5,611 nt of DNA from CAZYTM01 sp964649725 (lineage in GTDB: Bacteria > Desulfobacterota > Desulfuromonadia > Geobacterales > Geobacteraceae), in the NCBI GenBank assembly GCA_964649725.1, contig CAZYTM010000017.1, positions 1-5,611 of the forward strand, read 5' to 3'. A program made the translations under genes and the position numbers. This document shows positions 1-5,611 of the stretch, in pieces. The first letter of the stretch is position 1. Every line of letters starts with the position of its first letter. The notes under the pieces were generated by a model. That model saw only the letters and a program-made list of their open reading frames with translations. It ran no database searches and had not been told where the DNA came from.

Positions 1-863
1 ACCTCCCCCTGGATATGGTGGGAGTTGGCGCTAAACTGCCCGGTTATGGCAGCCCTCGACCCCTGGGCTACCGAATGGCACCCCAGGCACCCCTTACCCC
101 CCCAGGTTGCCGAGGTGTTGGCGTGACAGCTGATATCGCTGCAGGTACCGTTACGGCTTGCCGCTGATGTCTGGCTGGGGAGATAGTTCGGATAGTTGAA
201 ATTTGCCGCTTTTGAATAGCTGAGACCGGGAGAATCGCTGACGTTGAATATGAGAGGTCTCTTCCCGGCACTGGTGGCATGGGCAAACGGCTTTGGCTCA
301 GCGGCATGGTCGATATGGCATCTGCTGCATGACCCGGAGCCGGGGCCGTAATAGCTGTCATGCCTGACATGATTGCCATCGCCAGGGGGTGTGCCGTGGC
401 AGGTTGAACATCCGGTAGAGGCCGGGTCTATCCCCCAGGTCGGCGTTAATGCTTCAAAGTGACAGTTGACGCTATTGCAGCTTCCCGGGACAGGGAAGCG
501 GGTCTGAGGGAAAGCTGTGGTGCTGTTTTTGTATTCTGTTTGTAAAGGTGAATTGTTGATGTTTGGTGAAAGGGTGATAAGGCCGTCGCGATGGGAAGAG
601 TTGTAGCTGCCGCTCCCGGGATGGCAGGGGGTGCAGGAGTTCGGTATTGCCGCGGCTGACATGTGGGTGCGATGGTTGCCGACGAAGCCGCCGCTGGTGA
701 TATTCCGGTAGGGGGCGTCGATCGGCCGGTAATCAGGGGGGGCGGCCCAGCCGTGACACTGGTAGCAGGAGATGGCTGCGCCTGTACGAGCTGCCATGCA
801 GAGCAAAATAGCAGAGGCGGCTACGGCAAATAACAGTGTCAATAAAGGCCGGTATCTGGGCAT
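1..863 (-). CDS. Exported multihaem c-type cytochrome, CX4CH/CXXCH type (3' end beyond window)
   Basis: Reading from the ATG at 863 down to base 1 gives 287 codons without a stop, so the C-terminus is outside the window. Residues 1-30 form a signal peptide: basic start MPRYRP, hydrophobic core about 7-24, and a likely cleavage near residue 30 (TGAA|IS). The mature part carries five CXXCH motifs (residues 33-37, 77-81, 152-156, 179-183, 259-263) and two CX4CH motifs (129-135, 241-247), so up to seven covalent haems. Nine other His (64, 67, 91, 165, 168, 186, 195, 282, 283) could be distal ligands. The order CX4CH, then a TWG segment, then CXXCH occurs twice and matches the repeated CxxxxCH...CXXCH domain known from Geobacter sulfurreducens proteins. 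The expected role is electron transfer in the periplasm or at the cell surface; the exact partner is unknown. The start at 863 gives the best signal peptide; an in-frame ATG at 905 would add 14 residues. The ribosome site is weak (GGGA five bases before ATG). No member-specific gene symbol can be given. Confidence 0.9.
   Translation of the reverse strand, partial: MPRYRPLLTLLFAVAASAILLCMAARTGAAISCYQCHGWAAPPDYRPIDAPYRNITSGGFVGNHRTHMSAAAIPNSCTPCHPGSGSYNSSHRDGLITLSPNINNSPLQTEYKNSTTAFPQTRFPVPGSCNSVNCHFEALTPTWGIDPASTGCSTCHGTPPGDGNHVRHDSYYGPGSGSCSRCHIDHAAEPKPFAHATSAGKRPLIFNVSDSPGLSYSKAANFNYPNYLPSQTSAASRNGTCSDISCHANTSATWGGKGCLGCHSVAQGSRAAITGQFSANSHHIQGE
123..479 (-). repeat. Two copies of a CX4CH-containing haem repeat within the cytochrome
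   Basis: Copy one begins at the CNSVNCH motif (residues 129-135, bases 459-479) and continues through TWG to CSTCH (bases 396-410). Copy two begins at CSDISCH (residues 241-247, bases 123-143) and continues through TWGG to CLGCH (bases 75-89). The gap between the CX4CH and CXXCH motifs is 16 residues in copy one and 11 in copy two. An extra CSRCH (bases 315-329) follows copy one. This is the repeat arrangement described for Geobacter CxxxxCH...CXXCH proteins. Haem binding at the CX4CH sites is inferred from the family, not shown by the sequence. Confidence 0.75.
774..863 (-). other. Sec signal peptide of the multihaem cytochrome
   Basis: Residues 1-30 have Arg at 3 and 5, then an uninterrupted Leu/Ala/Val/Ile-rich core (about residues 7-24) and small residues before the first haem motif at 33. 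A Cys at 22 lies inside the core, but the residue before it is Leu, which does not fit a lipobox. Cytochrome c haems are attached outside the cytoplasmic membrane, so an export signal is expected here. The exact cleavage point (after 29 or 30) is inferred. Confidence 0.75.
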
Positions 864-900
864 CGGTTCCCGTCTTGGGACAGTTGGGATTTTGCAGCCC

Positions 901-960
901 TGCATATTAAGTATTAAATAATTAACAACTATAAATATATAAATCAATGCAACTATCGTT
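901..960 (-). promoter_or_regulatory. AT-rich probable promoter/leader of the cytochrome gene
   Basis: Forty-nine of these 60 bases are A or T, in sharp contrast with the flanking coding DNA. The stretch lies 40-100 bases upstream of the cytochrome start at 863 and downstream of the preceding gene's terminator, so it is where a promoter for the cytochrome should be. Several TATATT/TATAGT/TAATTA-like boxes are present on the minus strand, but I could not pair any one convincingly with a -35 box at 16-18 bases. The exact start site is left open. Confidence 0.3.
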
Positions 961-967
961 CCGTAAT

Positions 968-984
968 GTAAGCAATAAGCTTAC
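968..984. promoter_or_regulatory. Short inverted repeat upstream of the cytochrome gene
   Basis: GTAAGC (968-973) and GCTTAC (979-984) are perfect 6-bp inverted arms separated by AATAA. The site is about 105-120 bases upstream of the cytochrome start, just upstream of the AT-rich stretch, which is a plausible operator position. Arms this short can occur by chance, and no regulator gene is visible. Confidence 0.2.
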
Positions 985-1074
985 TAACGTGACATATGGC
1001 AGCCTGAAGAGCCCGGGCAGAATGTTGCATGCGTAACAGAGAAATTATGTGATACAGCACTTCAAGAAGATATG

Positions 1075-1120
1075 GCCGAAAAATAAGCGGGTGACATCCA
1101 GGATACCACCCGCTTTATTT
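1075..1120 (-). terminator. Rho-independent terminator of the FN3/RCC1 gene
   Basis: On the minus strand GCGGGTG pairs perfectly with CACCCGC, and the stem is prolonged by A/T pairs (arms at 1107-1120 and 1081-1093, with one bulged base) around a 13-base loop. It is followed by TTATTTTT, giving a GC stem plus U tract about 31 bases beyond the stop codon at 1152. The other side of the stem is also A/T-rich on the plus strand, but no plus-strand gene ends here. It should uncouple the cytochrome gene from the upstream gene. Confidence 0.85.
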
Positions 1121-1151
1121 GTGAACACTGCCTCTTAAGGTATGACAAATA

Positions 1152-4100
1152 TCAAGGTATATAGGTTATGGTGAAGTCGTCGAGAGTCGGGGTAGATTTG
1201 CCATCGCCTGACTCTTCGGTCAGCTCTATCTCCAGCCATTGGGAAGCAGCGGTGGTAATGGCTGAACCTGACAAGGTATAGTAGCCCGACCAGGTGGCAG
1301 AGTTTAATCCCCCTTCGGTTGCCGCCCCTCTGGTCCTGAACTTTATGGTTGTATTGGTGAGCAGTTTACCGTTCCACGAAATTGTGCCCCAGTTGATAAC
1401 TGCTCCAGCATTGAATTTCAGACTGGAGATGGTAGCAGGTGACAGGTAGGCCCCTGAGACGAGATTCCGGGTCGGGGTCATGACATTCTCTGAATAGCTG
1501 TATCCTAGCTGGCCATATTCATTATTCCCCCAGACAAGCAGAGTGCCGTCGTATTTTATTGCCGCAGGGGAGGACCCTGATCCGGTTATGGCGACTATCC
1601 CGTTCAAACCGGATAGCTGAAGAGGAGTATAGCTCGAAATGGTTGTACCATTGCCAAACTGCCCTTCGGCATTTGTGCCAAAGGCATAGAGGGTCCCATC
1701 GGAATTGAGGGCAAGGGAATGATCGATCCCCGCTGCGATGGCAACGACACCTGTTAAGCCGGAAATCTGTACAGGGGTGATATTGATATTTGGCCACCCC
1801 CAAGTCCCGATACCAAGTTGACCAGACCAGTTGGCCCCCCAGCCTACGACGGTTCCGTCCGAGTTCAAAGCCAGAGAGTGACAGTTGCCAGCCGATATGG
1901 CAATTACTTTCGGGTCCGGACCTGCAACAGGACCCAAACCTGATACCTGTACCGGGATATTGCTGTTGTTCGTGCTGCCATCACCTAACTGGCCGTAGGG
2001 ATTATAACCCCAGGCCCAGACCGAGCCGTCAGATTTGAGTGCCAGGGAGAAGTATGCCCCGGCTGATATCGCTATAACTTTCGGATCCGAACCAGAGGCT
2101 GGAGACAGACCGGAAACCTGGACAGGGGAAGGTTTATGGTCCAGGGTGCCATCGCCAAGCTGGCCATACTCGTTATTACCCCAGCCCCAGACCGAGCCAT
2201 CGGCTTTGAGCGCCAGGGAGTGGGTAGCTCCTGCTGATACGGCGACGGTTCCGGAACCTGCGCCCAGATCAGTAACCTCCCAGGGGGTCAGCTTGTTATC
2301 TGTGCCGTAATTTCTGTATCCCCAGAACCAGACCGAGCCATCGGCTTTGAGCGCCAGGGATTGAGTAGCTCCTGCTGATACCGCAATGACTCCGGAACCT
2401 GTGCCTAAACCATCTACCTGCATTGGAGTGGTTCTGTCATTAGTGCTGCCATCACCCAGCTGGCCATTCCAGTTGGCACCCCAGGCCAAGACCGATCCAT
2501 CCGTCTTCAGCGCAAGATTGTGAATCGATGCTGCAGAGACCATGGTTATCCCGGAGCCGGTTCCGTATCCTGGCAGCTCGACAGGGGTTGTGGCAAAGGA
2601 GATAAGGTTGTTGCCGAGAGAACCATCGCCGTTATACCCCCAGGCAAGAAGAGTGCGATTCGATTTAATGGCAAAGGATTGATAGGCCGCTGCCGAAACA
2701 AATGTGATCCCTGATCCTGCAGGCAATACCGGAGTAGGTGTGGCCAGGGCTGTATAGCTGCCATTACCAAGCTCCCCTCTGCCGTTATTCCCCCAGGCGA
2801 GCAGAGTCCCGTCGGCCTTTGCCGCAAGAGAGTGGAGATTACCGGCCGAGATGGAGATAATCCCGGAACCGGAGCCTAATATCTCTATCGGGACAGATTG
2901 ATCGACATAGCTGCCATCACCAAGCTGGCCGGCGCTGCTGTTGAGACCCCAGGCAAGGAGAGTCCCGTCTGCTTTCAGCGCCAGGGAGAAGTCATTCCCG
3001 GCAGAGACGGCAATGACCCCTGAGCCAGCCCCCAACCCGGAAACAGCTACCGGAACCCAGCTGTCGATAATAGTGCCATTGCCGAGCTGACCATTACTGT
3101 TGGCTCCCCAGGCAAGCACGGTGCCGTCATCTTTGAGGGCCAGCGAATGAACCTTGCCGGCGGAGACGGCGATGACTTTCGGGTCAGAGCCGGAGACAGG
3201 ACCAAGTCCGGCGACCTCTATCGGGACGTTGCTGCTGCTGGTGGTGCCGATTCCAAGTTGGCCGTTACTGTTGTTGCCAAAGGCAAGCACTGAGCCGTCG
3301 TCTTTTACGATCAGGGAGTAATTGCTTCGAGTATCCCCACCCCACCCTGCTTTCCCGCCAGCAGCAGCCGAAACGACTCCGGTAAGGCCTGGGAGCGCTG
3401 TAGGGACGGTTTTTACCCACCATTGGCCGAACCCGAGTTGGCCATCATAGTCGGCCCCCCAGGCGAGCAATGTGCCATCGGCTTTTACGGCAAGGGAGTG
3501 ACTATCTCCTGACGCTACGGCAATGACCCCTGAACCGGGGGGGATCACTTGTACAGGAGATGTCCTGTTGTCGTAGCTGCCATCGCCGATCATGGCATAA
3601 TAGTTTTTCCCCCAACCCATTACTGATCCGTCTGCCAGGAGGGCCAGAGTATGGGTAGCGGAGCTGGAAACTGCCGTAATAGCGGTTTTGTCCAGCTCTA
3701 CAGAGGCGTTATCTGTTGCTATCGCACCTGACACCACCACCTTGTCCCGGATGGTCCCGCCGCCGGTGGTCGAGGCATTATTTTCGAAATCCCCCCTGTT
3801 GGACCAGACGACTACGTTCGAGGCAGTTGTAAATGACCATGGCGAGGTGTATGCAGTTTCATGGAGCATGGCATCCCTGGCCTTGACACGCCAGTAATAG
3901 GTCGTGGAGAAGGCAAGGGTGGGGGTATAGCTTGATGCTGATTGCCAGCCGCTCTCCTCCAGGCCGGAGGTGAAACCGCTGTCGAGGGCGACCTGGAAAT
4001 AGTACTGCTCAGAGCCGCTGAAGTTGTCCGTGGCAATGGCAACAACCTTTGTACTGACTGGAAGGCTGGTTGCGGCATTGGCCGGATGCAGGTTACTCAG

Positions 4101-5611
4101 CCCTGTCGGTGCTGCACTGTCATAGTTGTACGGGCCGTAATCCCTGGTGCCGTTGGCGACATTTTCGTAGTTGTAGGCCTTTACATGCAGATACCAGCCA
4201 CCTTCGGCAGTGGCGGTCTTTGTCAGGGACCCGCCTGACCATTGGGTCTCGGTGTCATTGAAAGTGTAAACCGGGTTCTGGTCCCATACATATCGGTAAT
4301 ACTGGACCCCGCCACTGCCGAAACCGGCGGCATTGGTGAAAGTCACATCAGGGTTGTCGTACCATCTCGACACCATTCTGTTGCCGGTAATATATGGCGG
4401 GGCTGAAAGGGTATAGATAGAGGCGTCTGTACTGCCACTACTGTCGCCGGCTGCATTATAGGAATGCAGATGCCTTGTGTAGCTGGTATTGGGGGCCAAT
4501 CCTGACTCATCGAGGTAGGATATATTCTGAACCGCCGCACTCGCCTTGACCGCATGGAGTGGGTCATGCAATTTGAAACCGTCTTCATTGAAGGCGTTGT
4601 CTGTGAAATTCCAGCGTATGGAAGTTGCAGAGAGAACTTCCGGAACATTTATGGCAGGAGTATTCGGGGGGCCGATATAAACATAGAAACTGTTTGCTGC
4701 AGACCAGCCTGATGGCGGATCCTGCGCAGTGGTATGATTTGCATCACGGGATTGGACCCTCCAGTACCACTGACTATTAGTAGCGAGGGTAGCTCCCCAG
4801 CTGGTTGTCGAAATCCAGGGTGACGTCTGCAGATTACCGGTATTGAAGCTCGCTGAAATATCTGCCTGCACCTGATACTCTATCGGGCCGCTGTCCGGAT
4901 CTGTAGCAGCGTCCCATTGCAGTGTCTGCGCACAGTCAGTAAGGCAATATGCATTGGACTTGGCAATAAGGTTCGGGACAGAGGGGGGTTTCGAGATATA
5001 CTCCATGGTCGCGTCTGACGAGGAGATCTGTTGCCCGTCACTGGCTGCGGTGATAACCTGATAATGATAGCTGTTATGGTTCTGCAGGTTAAGCAGGGTG
5101 ACGGTATGGTCGAAGAGAGAGGGCCCTCCGCTAGCCGTGGCACCATAAGCAGCAGTCGGTCCGTAATTGACGGTAGTGCTGCCGGGGATATTGGTTGCCC
5201 AGGTAATGATGGCCTGGTAATCAGTTACAGTTGCTGTCGGGCCTGAAGTTATGGCAATGGCTGGATAGAAACCCCATGGCGTCACTTCATTCCAGGCCTG
5301 ATCAGTCCAGTTTCCGCTCTGACCTTCATGGCAGGCAACAGAATTATCCCCGAATCCCGGCACGTCACCCCTCCAGCTGCCGGGTAAACGCCCTTCGCCT
5401 GAGCCGTGGGCAATCCAGTTCCCCTGGGAGCCACACCACCCCTTTGCCCACCCCTGAAATGGAGGCATGGCTCTGGGTATGGTCGTGCATGGGCCGCCAA
5501 ACCAGACACCGCCACCGGATCCTGAATCGTTCAATACTGGTTTAGACCATGAAGTCCTCCCCTTATGCTGGCTGTCGAGGCAGTTGGTGACCATGAGGCG
5601 CGGCAGGGTCG
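1152..5611 (-). CDS. Giant modular FN3/Ig-like and RCC1-repeat surface-type protein (5' end beyond window)
   Basis: The frame is open from the right edge to a TGA at 1152-1154. The first visible ATG is at 5594 (1480 codons from there), but the frame stays open above it, there is no ribosome-binding site before it and no signal peptide after it, so the true start is probably outside the window. Numbering from that Met: residues 1-111 are Trp/Gly-rich with Cys at 5, 36, 54 and 88 and match nothing I recognise. Residues 112-592 contain five FN3/Ig-like beta-sandwich domains, 593-638 form a short linking segment, 639-1381 hold 14 RCC1 repeats, and 1382-1480 form a beta-rich C-terminal domain ending in TPTLDDFTITY. 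FN3 arrays and bacterial RCC1-like propellers (for example the beta-lactamase inhibitor BLIP-II) are protein-binding modules, usually secreted. A cell-surface or extracellular binding or scaffold role is inferred; the ligand is unknown. The gene ends at a strong terminator and is followed by a multihaem cytochrome gene on the same strand. Nothing suggests the eukaryotic RCC1 exchange-factor role. Confidence 0.93.
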   Translation of the reverse strand, partial: TLPRLMVTNCLDSQHKGRTSWSKPVLNDSGSGGGVWFGGPCTTIPRAMPPFQGWAKGWCGSQGNWIAHGSGEGRLPGSWRGDVPGFGDNSVACHEGQSGNWTDQAWNEVTPWGFYPAIAITSGPTATVTDYQAIITWATNIPGSTTVNYGPTAAYGATASGGPSLFDHTVTLLNLQNHNSYHYQVITAASDGQQISSSDATMEYISKPPSVPNLIAKSNAYCLTDCAQTLQWDAATDPDSGPIEYQVQADISASFNTGNLQTSPWISTTSWGATLATNSQWYWRVQSRDANHTTAQDPPSGWSAANSFYVYIGPPNTPAINVPEVLSATSIRWNFTDNAFNEDGFKLHDPLHAVKASAAVQNISYLDESGLAPNTSYTRHLHSYNAAGDSSGSTDASIYTLSAPPYITGNRMVSRWYDNPDVTFTNAAGFGSGGVQYYRYVWDQNPVYTFNDTETQWSGGSLTKTATAEGGWYLHVKAYNYENVANGTRDYGPYNYDSAAPTGLSNLHPANAATSLPVSTKVVAIATDNFSGSEQYYFQVALDSGFTSGLEESGWQSASSYTPTLAFSTTYYWRVKARDAMLHETAYTSPWSFTTASNVVVWSNRGDFENNASTTGGGTIRDKVVVSGAIATDNASVELDKTAITAVSSSATHTLALLADGSVMGWGKNYYAMIGDGSYDNRTSPVQVIPPGSGVIAVASGDSHSLAVKADGTLLAWGADYDGQLGFGQWWVKTVPTALPGLTGVVSAAAGGKAGWGGDTRSNYSLIVKDDGSVLAFGNNSNGQLGIGTTSSSNVPIEVAGLGPVSGSDPKVIAVSAGKVHSLALKDDGTVLAWGANSNGQLGNGTIIDSWVPVAVSGLGAGSGVIAVSAGNDFSLALKADGTLLAWGLNSSAGQLGDGSYVDQSVPIEILGSGSGIISISAGNLHSLAAKADGTLLAWGNNGRGELGNGSYTALATPTPVLPAGSGITFVSAAAYQSFAIKSNRTLLAWGYNGDGSLGNNLISFATTPVELPGYGTGSGITMVSAASIHNLALKTDGSVLAWGANWNGQLGDGSTNDRTTPMQVDGLGTGSGVIAVSAGATQSLALKADGSVWFWGYRNYGTDNKLTPWEVTDLGAGSGTVAVSAGATHSLALKADGSVWGWGNNEYGQLGDGTLDHKPSPVQVSGLSPASGSDPKVIAISAGAYFSLALKSDGSVWAWGYNPYGQLGDGSTNNSNIPVQVSGLGPVAGPDPKVIAISAGNCHSLALNSDGTVVGWGANWSGQLGIGTWGWPNINITPVQISGLTGVVAIAAGIDHSLALNSDGTLYAFGTNAEGQFGNGTTISSYTPLQLSGLNGIVAITGSGSSPAAIKYDGTLLVWGNNEYGQLGYSYSENVMTPTRNLVSGAYLSPATISSLKFNAGAVINWGTISWNGKLLTNTTIKFRTRGAATEGGLNSATWSGYYTLSGSAITTAASQWLEIELTEESGDGKSTPTLDDFTITYIP
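1155..1451 (-). other. C-terminal beta-rich domain of the giant protein
   Basis: Residues 1382-1480 run from AYLSPATISS through NWGTISW and TTIKFRTRG to WLEIELTEES and end TPTLDDFTITYIP. This resembles C-terminal beta-sandwich domains I associate with large exported Geobacter-type proteins, where a segment like GTYTSP...W-G-x-L-x-W precedes a TPxLxxVxITY end. The match is from memory of the pattern, not from a search. The segment at residues 593-638 (DFENNASTTGG, VVVSGA) looks like the start of the same domain, on the other side of the RCC1 array. Confidence 0.5.
1452..3680 (-). repeat. Fourteen tandem RCC1 repeats (beta-propeller region)
   Basis: The repeats begin at residues 639, 690, 740, 807, 860, 912, 963, 1016, 1069, 1116, 1173, 1230, 1283 and 1333 (bases 3680, 3527, 3377, 3176, 3017, 2861, 2708, 2549, 2390, 2249, 2078, 1907, 1748, 1598). 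Each follows the order V-I-A-V-S-A-G, then H-S-L-A-L-K-x-D-G, then A-W-G-x-N-x-x-G-Q-L-G-D-G, then P-V-Q-V-x-G-L, with lengths of 47-67 residues. This is the RCC1 signature. Classical RCC1 and BLIP-II propellers have seven blades, so 14 would fit two complete propellers. Repeat 1 (SSSATH) and repeat 14 (TGSGSS) have degenerate SAG segments, repeat 3 is extended and repeat 9 is shortened. The counts come from reading the protein by eye. Confidence 0.93.
2187..2381 (-). repeat. Near-identical DNA copies in RCC1 repeats 9 and 10
   Basis: Bases 2187-2240 (repeat 10) and 2328-2381 (repeat 9) are each 54 bases long and differ at only two positions by direct comparison. They encode the S-A-G-A-T-x-S-L-A-L-K-A-D-G-S-V-W part of the blade. 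Other blades share the protein motif with more codon differences, so this pair points to a recent duplication or gene conversion between neighbouring blades. Confidence 0.8.
3819..5261 (-). repeat. Array of five FN3/Ig-like beta-sandwich domains
   Basis: Approximate borders in residues are 112-204, 205-308, 309-400, 401-494 and 495-592. Domains 1-3 and 5 show FN3 features: an early Trp (as in AIITWAT, TLQWDAA, IRWNFTD), the Y-x-V/W-R-V strand (YHYQVITA, WYWRVQSRD, YYWRVKARD) and Pro-rich junctions. Domains 2 and 5 resemble each other most, including a W-x-x-x-x-S-F ending. Domain 2 has Cys 217 and 221, a possible local disulfide. Domain 4 is more divergent, with GGWYLHVKAYN near its end, and is better called Ig-like. 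Such arrays usually act as spacers or binding arms in exported proteins. Confidence 0.8.
5262..5611 (-). other. Unrecognised Trp/Gly/Cys-containing N-terminal region of the giant protein
   Basis: Residues 1-111, plus the five complete codons above them, are rich in Gly, Trp, Ser and Pro. Cys occur at 5, 36, 54 and 88, which could form disulfides outside the cell. One Cys-His pair (88-89) is present but without the second Cys needed for a haem motif. There is no hydrophobic export segment. The composition differs from the Thr/Ser-rich FN3 domains that follow. I do not recognise the fold; it may be the end of a larger domain starting outside the window. Confidence 0.5.

Larger units (their letters stand above)
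864..1151. other. Gene-free stretch between the two minus-strand genes
   Basis: This 288-base stretch separates the stop codon of the large FN3/RCC1 gene from the cytochrome start. From right to left it holds the intrinsic terminator (1075-1120), a mixed-composition segment with a small inverted repeat (968-984), an AT-rich probable promoter (901-960), and a weak ribosome-binding site just above 863. I see no small gene, tRNA or clear structured RNA in it. Confidence 0.6.

Noticed and set aside
68..379. Open frame of 103 codons on the minus strand inside the cytochrome gene
   Set aside because: It is in another frame from the haem-motif-rich reading, has no cytochrome or other motifs, and is overlapped completely by the signal-peptide-bearing cytochrome frame.
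798..800. Cys 22 of the cytochrome as a lipoprotein lipidation site
   Set aside because: The residues before it are ILL; the position just before the Cys should be Gly, Ala or Ser, and the Cys is inside the hydrophobic core.
863..905. Upstream in-frame ATG at 905 as the cytochrome start
   Set aside because: It has no ribosome-binding site, lies in the AT-rich promoter-like stretch and would place 14 extra residues before a normal signal peptide; the start at 863 fits better, though its own ribosome site is weak.
1790..2310. Two plus-strand open frames opposite RCC1 repeats 9-12
   Set aside because: They mirror the biased, repetitive codons of the RCC1 array on the other strand; the minus-strand reading has clear repeat motifs and these do not.
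1452..3680. Regularly spaced repeats resembling a CRISPR array or satellite
   Set aside because: The period of about 150-170 bases and the intact reading frame through all units show coding RCC1 repeats, not direct repeats with unique spacers.
1452..3680. A eukaryote-like RCC1 nucleotide-exchange function
   Set aside because: The repeats are linked to FN3 domains in a bacterial surface-type protein, and RCC1 repeats occur in many unrelated binding proteins; the repeat alone does not give that function.
3688..4261. Several plus- and minus-strand open frames of 60-100 codons over the FN3 domains
   Set aside because: All lie inside the large minus-strand frame and show no recognisable domain or convincing ribosome-binding site.
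5328..5333. Cys-His pair in the head of the giant protein as a haem site
   Set aside because: No second Cys lies two or four residues ahead, so neither CXXCH nor CX4CH is formed.

Overview
The window looks like a piece of a Desulfuromonadia-type (Geobacter-like) genome. The assignment is an inference from two things: a multihaem c-type cytochrome that mixes CXXCH with the rarer CX4CH motif (an arrangement familiar from Geobacter), and a very large surface-type protein made of fibronectin III-like domains plus RCC1 repeats. No taxonomic marker gene is present, so the species is not identifiable.

Layout. Both genes lie on the minus strand, so transcription runs from high to low coordinates. 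The first (1152 to the right edge at 5611) is a giant modular protein with at least 1480 codons in view. Its 5' end lies outside the window. In order it holds: a Trp/Gly-rich region of unknown type with four Cys; five FN3/Ig-like beta-sandwich domains; a short segment; 14 tandem RCC1 repeats; and a C-terminal beta-rich domain. A strong intrinsic terminator (1075-1120) follows its stop codon. An AT-rich gene-free stretch (864-1151) comes next and probably holds the promoter of the second gene. The second gene (863 to the left edge) encodes an exported multihaem cytochrome c with a signal peptide and at least seven haem-attachment motifs in 287 visible residues. Its 3' end lies outside the window.

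How they may work together. The cytochrome should act in the periplasm or outside the outer membrane in electron transfer. The FN3/RCC1 protein has the architecture of a secreted or surface scaffold, adhesin or binding protein. The terminator suggests separate transcripts, so a joint role is only suggested by adjacency.

The most interesting points are these. The RCC1 array has 14 blades, exactly twice the seven of a canonical RCC1 propeller. The array seems to be inserted inside another domain. Adjacent blades 9 and 10 share an almost identical 54-nt stretch, which points to recent repeat recombination. I saw no mobile element, CRISPR array, tRNA or rRNA.
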